The position numbers were made by a program, and so were the translations under genes. A stretch of 64,000 nt of DNA, taken from the NCBI GenBank assembly GCA_017994815.1, contig JAGOJY010000001.1, positions 124,001 to 188,000 of the forward strand, in the 5' to 3' direction. Origin of the DNA: Acidobacteriota bacterium. Lineage in GTDB: Bacteria > Acidobacteriota > Polarisedimenticolia > J045. Below are positions 38,842 to 47,595 of this stretch, piece after piece. The notes below the pieces were generated by a model. That model worked only from the letters and a program-made list of their open reading frames with translations. It made no database searches and was not told the DNA's origin. Each line of letters begins with the position of its first letter. The stretch's first letter is position 1.

Positions 38842-39764
38842 GGCGGGCCGCCGGCCTGCTCGCGCTCTTGGCGCTGGCCGCGGCGCCGGCGCGTGCCGGC
38901 GCCGTCGAGGTCGTACCGTTCACCGAGAGCCAGGCCGGCGCCGCCGCCGACCTGGCGCGCATCGCGCCGGCGGTCGTCGAGCGAGTCGCGCGCCGGCTCG
39001 GCCTCGAGGCGCCGGAGCGCGTGCTGATCCTCGTCGCCGACCGACCGCCGGCCGACGCCCAGGGCCGGGCGCGCCTCGGCCTCGAGCGCGTCCCGGACTG
39101 GGCCGCGGGCGTCGCGCAGCCGGCGCGGGGCCGGATGGTGCTGTTCGCCTCGCGGATCGGCTACCCGCACGACGGCCTGCCGGGCCTCCTGGCCCACGAG
39201 TCGGCGCACCTCGTGTTCGGCGCGCACGTTCCGGCGGGAAGCGACGTGCCGCACTGGTACGAGGAAGGGCTGGCGATGGTCGTCGAGCGCGACCTCTCCC
39301 TCGTGGACGCACTGCGGCTCGCGCGCGTCGCGTTCGTTGGCCGGCCGTACGCCCTGCGCGATCTGGCCCACGGCTGGCCGGCGGCCGGCCCCGCCGCGGA
39401 GGCGGCCTACGCGCAGGCGTTCTCGGTCGTCTCGCACGCCACCGACCACGCCGCGCCCGGCGCCGAGCGCCGCCTCGCGGGGGAGCTGGCGCGCGGATTC
39501 GGCTTCGAGCGCGCGTTCGAGATCGCGTACGGGATCGACCCCGGCAGCCTCGAGAGCGCCTGGCGTGCCGAGTTGCGCACCCGCTACCTCTACGTCCCGC
39601 TGCTGTGGGCCGCGCTGGGCTTCAACGGCGTGTTCGGGACGCTGGCCGTGCTCGCCATCGCGGTCGCGCGCGCGCGGCGCCGGCGGCGGCTGCGCGCCTG
39701 GGCCGCGGCCGAGCAGGGCGAAGCCCCGGACGGCGTTGACGCGCCGGGCGGCGGCCCTTTCTAA
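38838..39764 (+). CDS. Secreted, membrane-tethered gluzincin-like metallopeptidase
   Basis: 308 residues: signal peptide (cleavage near ARAGA), a peptidase-MA-like domain with HESAH (His120, Glu121, His124) and a downstream Glu pair (WYEEGLAMVVE) suited as third ligand, and a C-terminal membrane helix (about 258-280) followed by a basic cytoplasmic tail. The active site therefore faces the periplasm. It sits between gatB (ATGA overlap) and ftsEX (13 bp). FtsEX commonly controls periplasmic wall hydrolases, so a link is possible but unproven. Confidence 0.8.
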   Translation: MRRAAGLLALLALAAAPARAGAVEVVPFTESQAGAAADLARIAPAVVERVARRLGLEAPERVLILVADRPPADAQGRARLGLERVPDWAAGVAQPARGRMVLFASRIGYPHDGLPGLLAHESAHLVFGAHVPAGSDVPHWYEEGLAMVVERDLSLVDALRLARVAFVGRPYALRDLAHGWPAAGPAAEAAYAQAFSVVSHATDHAAPGAERRLAGELARGFGFERAFEIAYGIDPGSLESAWRAELRTRYLYVPLLWAALGFNGVFGTLAVLAIAVARARRRRRLRAWAAAEQGEAPDGVDAPGGGPF

Positions 39765-39777
39765 TTCGCGCGGCACG

Positions 39778-40440
39778 ATGATCGAGTTCGACAAGGTCAG
39801 CAAGGTCTACCGGCCGCCGGACGCGGCCCTGCGCGACGTGTCGGTCTCGGTCCGCTCGGGCGAGTTCGTGATCGTGACCGGCCCCTCCGGCGCCGGCAAA
39901 ACGACCTTCCTCCAGCTCGTCTACCGCGACATCCTTCCGACCAGCGGCCGCGCGTTCGTCGCCGGGTACGACCTCGCGCGGATGGGCCGCCGCGACATCC
40001 CGGCCTTGCGGCGGCACATCGGCATCGTGTTCCAGGACTTCCGGCTGCTGCGGCACCGCACGGTCGAGGACAACATCTCGTTCGTGCTGCGCGCGCTGGC
40101 GTGGCCGCCGGCCCGGCGGCGCGAGCGGACGCGGCGCGTTTTGGAGTGGGTCGGGCTGGCGCACCGCGGCGGCGACCTGCCGGAGACGCTCTCCGGTGGC
40201 GAGCAGCAGCGCATCGCGATCGCGCGGGCCCTGGCCCCGGAGCCCCGGCTGCTCCTGGCCGACGAGCCGACCGGCAACCTCGACGCGCAGCGCTCGCTGG
40301 AGATCCTCGGCCTGTTCCGCGAGATCCACTCGCGCGGCACCACCGTCCTGCTCGCCACGCACGACCAGCGGCTGATCGAGAGCGCCCGCGTGCGCGTGGT
40401 GCGCCTGGTCGGCGGCGGGCTGGCGCGCGAGGAGTCGTGA
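39778..40440 (+). CDS. ftsE: Cell division ABC transporter ATP-binding protein FtsE
   Basis: 220 residues; Walker A GPSGAGKTT, Q-loop FQDFRLL, signature LSGGEQQR, Walker B LLLADEPTGNLD and the switch His (LLATHD). The start MIEFDKVSKVY is typical of FtsE. With FtsX it forms the complex that activates septal murein hydrolases. The stop overlaps the ftsX start. Confidence 0.95.
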   Translation: MIEFDKVSKVYRPPDAALRDVSVSVRSGEFVIVTGPSGAGKTTFLQLVYRDILPTSGRAFVAGYDLARMGRRDIPALRRHIGIVFQDFRLLRHRTVEDNISFVLRALAWPPARRRERTRRVLEWVGLAHRGGDLPETLSGGEQQRIAIARALAPEPRLLLADEPTGNLDAQRSLEILGLFREIHSRGTTVLLATHDQRLIESARVRVVRLVGGGLAREES

Positions 40441-41327
40441 TGCTGCGCAGCGTGCTCGAGGCCGGCCGCACGGCCGCCGGGGACCTCGCCCGCCGGCCGG
40501 CGGCGGCGGCGCTCGCCGCGGCGGCGATGGCCATCGCCGCGGCGTGCGTCGCCGCGTTCCTGGTGATGGGCCAGGGGCTCGGCGAAACGCTGCGCCGGGT
40601 CGGCTCGGAAGCCGTGATCGAGGTCTACCTGCGCGACGTGCGGGACGACGCGGCGGTCGCGGCGCTCGGGCGCAGCCTCGAATCGCTCCCGGCGGTGCGG
40701 CAGGTCGAGCGGATCACGCCCGAGCGCGCGCTGGCCGAGTTCCGCGCGCTGTACCCGGACCTCGGCCGCGTGGACGAACTCCTCGGGACGAACCCCTTTT
40801 CCGGCTCGCTGCGCGTGGTGCCGGCGAGTCCCGATCCCGGCGCCGCGGAGCGGATCGTGGCCGCGGCGCGCTCGAGCCCGCTGGTCCGCGCCGTGCGCTA
40901 CGATCGCGAGTGGATCGCCGCGCTGGCCGATCTCGGCGGCGCCCTGCGCTGGGCCGGCCTCGTCGGCGGGACGCTGCTCGTCCTCGCGGCGCTCGTGACG
41001 ATCGGCGTCGTGGTGCGCCTGGCGCTGGACGACAAGCGGGACGAGGTGGCGTTGATGCGGCTCGTCGGCGCCGAGGAGTTGCTCGTCATCGCGCCGGTGT
41101 ACATGTCGGGGTTCGCGCTGGGGCTCGCCGGCGCGGCGCTCGCGGTCTGGGGCGTGGGGGCGCTGCGGCGGCTCGCGCTGTCCGGCGCGGCGGGCGGGCC
41201 GCTCGACACGCTGGCCGGGCTCCTGCTCGGCCGCGGGTTTTCGGCCGGACAAGCGCTGCTGTTCGCCGCCGCCGGGGCCGTCGCCGGCGCGCTCGCGGCC
41301 CGGATCGCCTGCCGCAGCGGGCGCTGA
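40440..41327 (+). CDS. ftsX: Cell division protein FtsX
   Basis: 295 residues: cytoplasmic N-terminus, first helix (about 25-45), a periplasmic domain of about 110 residues (AVIEVYLRDVRDDAAVAALG through SPLVRAVRYD), and three more helices at about 165-190, 215-240 and 265-290. This is FtsX topology. It starts at ATG 40440 (TGATG with the ftsE stop) or the adjacent GTG 40437. It ends 4 bp from the convergent outer-membrane operon, with no room for a separate terminator. Confidence 0.93.
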   Translation: MLRSVLEAGRTAAGDLARRPAAAALAAAAMAIAAACVAAFLVMGQGLGETLRRVGSEAVIEVYLRDVRDDAAVAALGRSLESLPAVRQVERITPERALAEFRALYPDLGRVDELLGTNPFSGSLRVVPASPDPGAAERIVAAARSSPLVRAVRYDREWIAALADLGGALRWAGLVGGTLLVLAALVTIGVVVRLALDDKRDEVALMRLVGAEELLVIAPVYMSGFALGLAGAALAVWGVGALRRLALSGAAGGPLDTLAGLLLGRGFSAGQALLFAAAGAVAGALAARIACRSGR

Positions 41328-41331
41328 ACGA

Positions 41332-44300
41332 CTACCAGTCGAAGACGATGTAGAAGTCGGAGTGCCAAGGGCCGAAGTTGTCGCCGTCGTAGATCTTGGC
41401 AAAGCTCCACGTGAACGGCAGGCCGAGCACCCACACCTGCAGCCCAGCCCCGGCCGCCGCCTGCACCGAGAGCAGCTTGCCGTTCTCGTCCTCGCGCTCG
41501 TACTTGCGCAACACGTTGAGCCGCGGGTCGTACCAGGCCTTGCCGCGCTGGATCGCCGCGGGGCTGCAGTCCACGATCGTGCCTTCCTTGCCGTTGAACT
41601 CTTCGCTGCGGACGTCGCAGAACTCGGTGTCGTTGAACCACGCCGAGCCGACGTCGGCGAAGATGAACGCGCGCGCGGGGGCCAGGTCCATCCCGAACGC
41701 GAAGCGCCAGCTGTCGAACAGCGGCAGCCGGTACTCGAAGTTGGCGATGGCGTAGCTGTCGCCGACGAACTCGCGGAAGCGATAGCCGCGGATCTGGTTG
41801 ATGCCGCCGATCCCGTACACGTTCGCCTGCTGCCCGCTCTGGACCAGTCCGCGCAGGCGCACGGCCAACTGGCTGCGGCGGGTCACGCGCTGGTAGCCCT
41901 GGAAGTCGAGGTGGACGTTGCTGACCGACTCGCCGCTGAAATCGCCCGAGGTGAAGCGGTAGCCGCCGACCCCGATGCGCAGCCGCCGCCCCTGGAACGG
42001 GCCGAACTCCTGGTAGCGCGCCGTGTCGTTGACCAGGTCGAGGCTCGCATGCGGGTAACTCTCGGAGAATCCCGCGAACTCGACGAAGCCGTCCTCGTTG
42101 AGGAACGGGATGTTCGCCGAGCGCTTCGCGTACCCGAGGCTGCCCTCGACGCGGGTGTGGCGCGTGAACGGGTAGCTGGCAAAGCCCGCGATCGACGTGT
42201 AGTGCTGCCGGCGCTCGAACCGGTCGTTGCCGCCGATCAGCGTGTCGGGGCCGCTCAGGTAGTAGTCGCGGTAGTCGAAGACCTCCGCGCCCCAGTCCAG
42301 CCGCCCGGCGAGGTTGAGGTACGTGACGTTGGTGTTCGTGAAGTCCGAGATCGAGTACATCCGCACGAACACCCGCTGGTCGCCGAGCAGGTCGGAGAAG
42401 TTGACCGAAACGTTGGAGAGGATAGTGCCGTCATCAGTCACGCCGACGGTGATGTCGGGCGCGTCCACGTCCCACTTGGCGCGGTACTTCTCGTTCTTCT
42501 CCGGGTCGAGGCGCAACTCCAGCGGCGGGCGGAACGGTCGCAGGTCGTCGGCGTCGGAGACGGCGTGGATTTCCTGCCCCGGCGGCGGCACGGGGGGCGC
42601 GGTGCCGGCCTCGCCGGCCGGCGGCGGCTCCTCTTTCCGCTCCTGCTGCCCCGGCTGGTCGCCCTGCTCCTGCTGCTCCGGCGCGGCGGGGGCGCTGCCG
42701 GTGCCGGGCGGGCTCTTTTCGGCGCTCCCGTCCTCGTCCGGCTGCGGCGCGAGCAGTTCCGGCTCGCCGGACTGTTGGCGCGAGGGGGCCAGCGGCGAGG
42801 TCTGCGGCTCGGACTGGCCGGCCCTGATCGCGTTGTCGACCTCCTGGCCGGCGGTCTTCATCCGGAACAGCCGGAACGTCCCGCCGAAGAACGTCGCGTA
42901 CGCGAGCTGCGGCGTGCCGTCCTCGGCCGGGCTCATCTCGGCCGGGCTGAACGCGCCGCCGACGAGGTCCGTCAGCCGGTCGATCCCGCCGGTCGCGAGG
43001 TCGAGGCGGTGCAGGTTGTACACGCCGTACTCGCCGCGGTCGGAGCTGAAGTACACGGTCTTGGCGTCGCGGGAGTACGACGGCTGGACATCCGAGGCCG
43101 CGCCGGTGGTCAGCTGCACCTTGCGTTCCGGCGCGCCGACCTCGACCGTGAACACCTTCTCGAACTGGCCGATGCGGCGGTTGTACAGGATCTTCTTGCC
43201 GTCCGGCGACCAGCTCGGGTTGGAGTCGTAGTACTCGTCCTGCGTGACGTTCTCCAGCGAGTTCGTGCGCAGGTCGTAGCGGAAGACGTCCCAGACCCCG
43301 GCGAGGTTCCCCGAGAAGGCGATCGACGCCCCGTCCGGCGAGAAGCTGGGCGAGGCGCAGCCGGCGATCTCCTTGAACACGTACTTGGCGACCTGGTCGC
43401 CGTTGGTCGGGTTGTAGATCAAAAGCGGCCGATAGTTCTCCTTCTCGACGAAGAACGCGATGCGGTCGCCCTCGGGCGACCAAGCCAGGTCGCGCTTGCG
43501 GTCGAACGCCTCGGCGACGACGTCCTCGTAGCTGTTGGTGAACCCGCGGGTCAGGTTGCGGATGACCTTGCCGTCCTTGGCCGAGAGGATCACCACGTCC
43601 AGCTCGAGCTTCGGCGTGGCGAGCGCGGCGATCAGCTCGCCCGACGGGCTCAGTTCCGGGGAGAACGTGTAGCGGCCCGGCTCGGGCAGGCCGATCTCCT
43701 TGCCGTACTCGTCGGGCGAGCGCTTGCCGGTCAGGATCGGCAGGTAGCGCTGGCGCAGGAACCGGGCGAAGCGGCGGTCGAACTGCTCGGTCTTGAGCCC
43801 GAACGCGTCCTCGAACACCTTGTCCACGGCGCGGTTCAGCAGCACCTTGCGGTACTCGAACAGGAACGTCCGCACTCCTTCCGGCCCCCACGTCTTGGCG
43901 ATGTAGGCGAAGATCGCGTGCCCGTAGCGGTAGGTCAGGAAGCTCAGCACGTCGAGCTGGCGCACCGAGGGCACGAGGTTGTGCACCACGGCGTCGCGGA
44001 TGACCATCTGGTCGAACGAATCCTCGTCGTCGGCCAGGTAGCTTGCCAGCCCCTCCATCAGCCACGTCGGCGGGTTGGAGCGCAGGGCGCGCTTGAGCGA
44101 GCCGGCGTACAGGATGTCGTACTCGAAGATGTGCACCAGTTCGTGCCGGATCAGCTTGTAGCGCTTGTCCGAGGGGTCGTCGATCGGCAGCACCATCCGG
44201 TTCTGGAACGGCTCGGCGAACGCGCCGGCGAACTCGGGAACCTGCATGATCACGTTGGTCTGCAGGAAGTCGGCGCGGGTGTTGTAGAGCAGCAGCGGGA

Positions 44301-44565
44301 TCCGGTCGCGCACCTCGTGGTCCAGCCGCTTGGAGATGTCGAGGTACGCGCTCTCCGCCTCGGAGACGATCTCGGCCAGCTGCCGCTCGTCCGTCAGGTA
44401 GTGGTGCACGTCGAAGTGCGGCGCGCGGTAGATGCGCCAATTGAATTCCTTGTAGGTGATCTTGTTCTTGCCGAACTGCGCGGCGGCCGGTAACGCGGCC
44501 AACGACACGACCGCGCCCAGCACCAGCAAACGGACGAACGCGCGCACGGGGGCCTCCGGGGTCAC
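41332..44565 (-). CDS. Metallopeptidase - TolB-like propeller - BamA-like beta-barrel fusion
   Basis: 1077 residues, exported. Signal peptide about 1-30. A gluzincin-like domain carries HELVH (His141, Glu142, His145) and a downstream WLMEGLASYL with the likely third ligand. Residues about 290-580 form a WD40/PD40 (TolB-like) propeller with repeats such as SPSFSPDGASIAFSG, NPSWSPDGKKILYNR and QPSYSRDAKTVYFSS. A Glu/Gln/Pro-rich disordered linker (about 585-665) leads to a C-terminal surface-antigen (D15/BamA-like) beta-barrel ending in aromatic FDW. The enzyme would be anchored in the outer membrane. The GTG start overlaps the preceding stop (GTGA); a second GTG at 44547 is possible. The three-part combination is the most distinctive protein here. 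Confidence 0.88.
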   Translation of the reverse strand: MTPEAPVRAFVRLLVLGAVVSLAALPAAAQFGKNKITYKEFNWRIYRAPHFDVHHYLTDERQLAEIVSEAESAYLDISKRLDHEVRDRIPLLLYNTRADFLQTNVIMQVPEFAGAFAEPFQNRMVLPIDDPSDKRYKLIRHELVHIFEYDILYAGSLKRALRSNPPTWLMEGLASYLADDEDSFDQMVIRDAVVHNLVPSVRQLDVLSFLTYRYGHAIFAYIAKTWGPEGVRTFLFEYRKVLLNRAVDKVFEDAFGLKTEQFDRRFARFLRQRYLPILTGKRSPDEYGKEIGLPEPGRYTFSPELSPSGELIAALATPKLELDVVILSAKDGKVIRNLTRGFTNSYEDVVAEAFDRKRDLAWSPEGDRIAFFVEKENYRPLLIYNPTNGDQVAKYVFKEIAGCASPSFSPDGASIAFSGNLAGVWDVFRYDLRTNSLENVTQDEYYDSNPSWSPDGKKILYNRRIGQFEKVFTVEVGAPERKVQLTTGAASDVQPSYSRDAKTVYFSSDRGEYGVYNLHRLDLATGGIDRLTDLVGGAFSPAEMSPAEDGTPQLAYATFFGGTFRLFRMKTAGQEVDNAIRAGQSEPQTSPLAPSRQQSGEPELLAPQPDEDGSAEKSPPGTGSAPAAPEQQEQGDQPGQQERKEEPPPAGEAGTAPPVPPPGQEIHAVSDADDLRPFRPPLELRLDPEKNEKYRAKWDVDAPDITVGVTDDGTILSNVSVNFSDLLGDQRVFVRMYSISDFTNTNVTYLNLAGRLDWGAEVFDYRDYYLSGPDTLIGGNDRFERRQHYTSIAGFASYPFTRHTRVEGSLGYAKRSANIPFLNEDGFVEFAGFSESYPHASLDLVNDTARYQEFGPFQGRRLRIGVGGYRFTSGDFSGESVSNVHLDFQGYQRVTRRSQLAVRLRGLVQSGQQANVYGIGGINQIRGYRFREFVGDSYAIANFEYRLPLFDSWRFAFGMDLAPARAFIFADVGSAWFNDTEFCDVRSEEFNGKEGTIVDCSPAAIQRGKAWYDPRLNVLRKYEREDENGKLLSVQAAAGAGLQVWVLGLPFTWSFAKIYDGDNFGPWHSDFYIVFDW

Positions 44566-45239
44566 TCCACCCAAATGAAGCGGGATTGCTTGATGGTCAC
44601 CGGCAGCAGAACGGCCCGCAGGTCGTCCGCCATCGTGTCCAAGAGCTCGTAGAGCACCTGCAGGTCTTCCGGTTCCGCCCCTTCCATGACGCGTTCGTCC
44701 GACCAGATCCCGTCGTGCAATAGCGCCCCGTTGTCCCCCTTGAAGAAGAACACCTGCAGCTTCAGTCGAAAACCGGTCAACTGCGTGAACCGCGACTGCC
44801 GGACCGTCTGGCCGGTCACCGGGCTGACCACGTCCTCGGTGACGAACCCGGACCGGTCGGCGACCGAGTACTCGGCGACCCCGCTGACGATCAGGTCGGC
44901 GCCGAAGTCCTTGCCGAGCTGGCGCCAGAACGTATCGTTGACCGCCATCCGCTCCGGTCGCTGTTCGGGGATCGGCGGCGGCGTGACGTCGATGACGCTC
45001 AGCGACGTCTGCCGGGCGATCTCGCGCTTGACCCAGCGCGCGACCTCGAGGCCGATGTCGATCCGCTCGTGGTCGGAAGCGCGGAAGCGCGCGACCAGCG
45101 TCTTCTCGCCGGGCTGGGTCTCCAGGCGCGCGGGCACCGCGACGTCGATCGGAATTTCCTTCCAGCCTGCCGCCGCGGGCGCCGCGGCGAGCGCGGCGAA
45201 CACGAGCACACCGACGACGCGCGTCGCGGACCGGATCAA
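44562..45239 (-). CDS. Exported CsgG/LpoB-like protein of unknown function
   Basis: 225 residues from a TTG start at 45239 that overlaps the previous stop (TTGA), giving an immediate signal peptide (IRSATRVVGVLVFAAL, cleavage near APAAAG). The mature part has an alternating beta/alpha pattern with WRQLGKDFGADLIVSGVAEY, reminiscent of the GADYVITGSV-type segment of CsgG, LpoB and TolB N-terminal domains. It lies between a TPR lipoprotein and the peptidase-barrel fusion, with overlaps on both sides. A role as periplasmic adaptor is inferred from context only. Confidence 0.65.
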   Translation of the reverse strand: MIRSATRVVGVLVFAALAAAPAAAGWKEIPIDVAVPARLETQPGEKTLVARFRASDHERIDIGLEVARWVKREIARQTSLSVIDVTPPPIPEQRPERMAVNDTFWRQLGKDFGADLIVSGVAEYSVADRSGFVTEDVVSPVTGQTVRQSRFTQLTGFRLKLQVFFFKGDNGALLHDGIWSDERVMEGAEPEDLQVLYELLDTMADDLRAVLLPVTIKQSRFIWVE

Positions 45240-45721
45240 CGCTGCCCTCCGCCTTCGCTGGTTCCCTCGCGGGACCCCTCGTCGGGGGCACGGTCCGGTG
45301 CGGCGTCGGGAGCCTCCGGCTCTGTGCCCTCCGCCTTGCCCGCGTCGGCCGGCTGCGGCTGGCGCTGGCGGTAGAGCTGGTAATTGGCCTCGATCTTGGG
45401 ATCGCGGGCGACGGCGAGCGCCTGCTCGTACGACGCCCGGGCCTGGTCCCACTCCCCGAGCGCCTCGTGCGCCACGGCGATGTTGTTGAGCAGGCGCGAG
45501 TCGCCGGGACGGGACTCGAGCGCGCGCTCCCAGCGGAAGATCGCCTCGCGCCACAGGCCCTGCTCGGCCATCTGCCCGGCGAACTCCAGGTCCTGCTCGA
45601 CGCGGGGGGCGCCGATCGCCGCGGGGGCCGGCGGGCGGGAACCCGCGCACCCGCCGCCGAGCGCTGCCAGCGCGACGAGGGGGCCGAGGCCCCTGATCCG
45701 GGTCACGAGGCGGGTAAGCAT
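45236..45721 (-). CDS. TPR lipoprotein
   Basis: 161 residues with a lipoprotein signal (lipobox LGGGC, Cys at about 25), about two TPR repeats (QGLWREAIFRWERALESRPGDSRLLNNIAVAHEALGEWDQARASYEQAL) and an acidic, Pro-rich disordered tail. First gene of the three-gene outer-membrane operon. A TATACT -10-like hexamer lies 12 bp before the ATG with no Shine-Dalgarno, so the mRNA leader may be very short. Confidence 0.8.
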   Translation of the reverse strand: MLTRLVTRIRGLGPLVALAALGGGCAGSRPPAPAAIGAPRVEQDLEFAGQMAEQGLWREAIFRWERALESRPGDSRLLNNIAVAHEALGEWDQARASYEQALAVARDPKIEANYQLYRQRQPQPADAGKAEGTEPEAPDAAPDRAPDEGSREGTSEGGGQR

Positions 45722-45816
45722 TGTTGAACGAGGAGTATAACCTTGAGGAGCGAACGCGCCCGTCGCCCCCGCCGACCGAGGCCGGGGTTTTCACCGGCGC
45801 GGAGGACCGACACCGC

Positions 45817-47595
45817 ATGGCCCTGCGCCCGAACCTTCCCGCGCTGTTCCTCGGTTCCGTGAGGGAAAGGTCCCGGCCCGACTTCCTCGCGACCCGCCGG
45901 CCCGAGGGGTGGCAGTGGATCTCCTCGCAGCAGGCGCTCACCGCCGTCCACGAGATCGCCGGCGGGCTGATCGCGCTCGGGGTCAACGCCGGCGACCGGG
46001 TGGCCCTCATTTCGGAGAACCGGCCGGAGTGGTTGCTGTGCGATCTCGGGATCCAGTTCGCGGCCGCGATCACGGTCCCGGTCTACCCGACGCTGCCGCG
46101 GGACCAGGTGCGCTACCTCCTGATCGACTCCGGCTCGCGGCTCGTGATCGCCTCGTCGGCCGAGCAGGCGGCCAAGGTGGCGGCGGTGCGGAAGGAAGCC
46201 TCCTCGATCTCGCACCTCGTCTCGATGGACGCCCAGGGGGACGGGCTGACGCCGCTCGAGCACGTCCGCGAACTCGGCCGCCGGCTGCTGACGGCGAGCC
46301 CGGGCGTCGTGGAAGAGCGCCTCGCCGGGCTGGCCCCGGGGAACCTGGCCACGATCATCTACACCTCGGGCACGACCGGCACGCCCAAGGGCGTGATGCT
46401 GACGCACGGGAACATCTGCCACAACGTGCACGCGGCGATCCAGATGTTCAACTTCGCGCGCGGCGAGACCGCGATCTCGTTCCTGCCGCTCTCGCACGTG
46501 CTGGAGCGGATGGCGCTGTACGCCTACATCGAGTTCGGCCTCGCCATCGCGTTCGTGCGCAGCCTCGAGCGGCTCGCGGACTCGCTGCTGGAGGTGCGGC
46601 CGCACGTGTTCGTGACGGTCCCGCGGCTGCTCGAGCGCGTCGCCGAGCGCGTGCGGGGCCAGATCGACGAGCTGCCGGTGGCCAAGCGCCTGGTGGCGCG
46701 CCGCGCGCTGGCCTGGGCCGACGGCGCGGTCCGCGACTTCCTCGCCAACCGCGCGCCGCGGGGGCTGCGGGCGCTGCGCTGGAACATGGCGCGCCACATC
46801 GTTCTCGATAAACTGCGGGAGAAGATGGGCGGTCGGATCAGGTTCATGATCTCCGGTGGTGCGGCGCTGGCGCCGGACGTTGCCCGCTTTTTCTGGGCCG
46901 CCGGCATCCCCGTCTTCGAAGGTTACGGGATGACGGAAACCGCGCCGGTTTTGACCGCGAATTCTCCCGGGCGCGTGAAGCTCGGAACCGTCGGGCACGC
47001 GATCACGGGCGTCGAGCTGCGCATCGCCCGCGACGGCGAGGTGCTCGCGCGCGGGCCGAACGTGATGCGGGGCTACTGGAACCTGGACGACGACACCGAC
47101 GACGCGCTGCGGGGCGGCTGGATGCACACCGGCGACCTGGGCGAGATCGACGAGGAAGGATTCCTGCGCCTGACCGGCCGCAAGAAAGACATCCTCGTGC
47201 TCTCGACGGGCAAGAACATCGCCCCGCGCGCGATCGAGGAGGCGCTCGAGAGGAGCAGCTACATCAACCGCGCCATCGCCGTCGGCGACGAGCGGCCGTC
47301 GGTCGGCGTGCTGATCGTGCCCAACTTCGAGGCCCTCGCGACGTGGGCGCGGGCGCGCGGCCTGCGCGACGAGGACCGCGCGGCGCTGCTCGTGTTGCCG
47401 GAGGTCCGGCAGCTGTTCCAGTCGGAGATGATCCGGCTGCAATCGTCGCTGGCGGTGTTCGAGAAGGCGCGGCAGTTCGAGTTCCTACACGAGGAACCGA
47501 GCGAGGAGAACGGCCTGCTCACGCCGACGCAGAAGGTGCGGCGCGCGGTCGTGCTCCAACGGTTCGGGGACCTCGTGGAGCGGATGTACCGGTGA
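45817..47595 (+). CDS. Long-chain acyl-CoA synthetase (AMP-binding, FadD15/ACSL type)
   Basis: 592 residues; adenylate-forming enzyme activating long-chain fatty acids to acyl-CoA. P-loop-like YTSGTTGTPKG at about 183-193, LSHVLERM, FEGYGMTETAPV, and HTGDLGEIDEEGFLRLTGRKKDI followed by STGKNIAPRAIE, with the second Lys suited as catalytic. The long insertion with RALRWNMARHIVLDKLREKMGGRIRFMISGGAAL is typical of the eukaryote-like ACSL branch. Start ATG 45817 has GGAGG 11 bases upstream; the longer frame to 45721 overlaps the divergent lipoprotein start. Confidence 0.93.
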   Translation: MALRPNLPALFLGSVRERSRPDFLATRRPEGWQWISSQQALTAVHEIAGGLIALGVNAGDRVALISENRPEWLLCDLGIQFAAAITVPVYPTLPRDQVRYLLIDSGSRLVIASSAEQAAKVAAVRKEASSISHLVSMDAQGDGLTPLEHVRELGRRLLTASPGVVEERLAGLAPGNLATIIYTSGTTGTPKGVMLTHGNICHNVHAAIQMFNFARGETAISFLPLSHVLERMALYAYIEFGLAIAFVRSLERLADSLLEVRPHVFVTVPRLLERVAERVRGQIDELPVAKRLVARRALAWADGAVRDFLANRAPRGLRALRWNMARHIVLDKLREKMGGRIRFMISGGAALAPDVARFFWAAGIPVFEGYGMTETAPVLTANSPGRVKLGTVGHAITGVELRIARDGEVLARGPNVMRGYWNLDDDTDDALRGGWMHTGDLGEIDEEGFLRLTGRKKDILVLSTGKNIAPRAIEEALERSSYINRAIAVGDERPSVGVLIVPNFEALATWARARGLRDEDRAALLVLPEVRQLFQSEMIRLQSSLAVFEKARQFEFLHEEPSEENGLLTPTQKVRRAVVLQRFGDLVERMYR

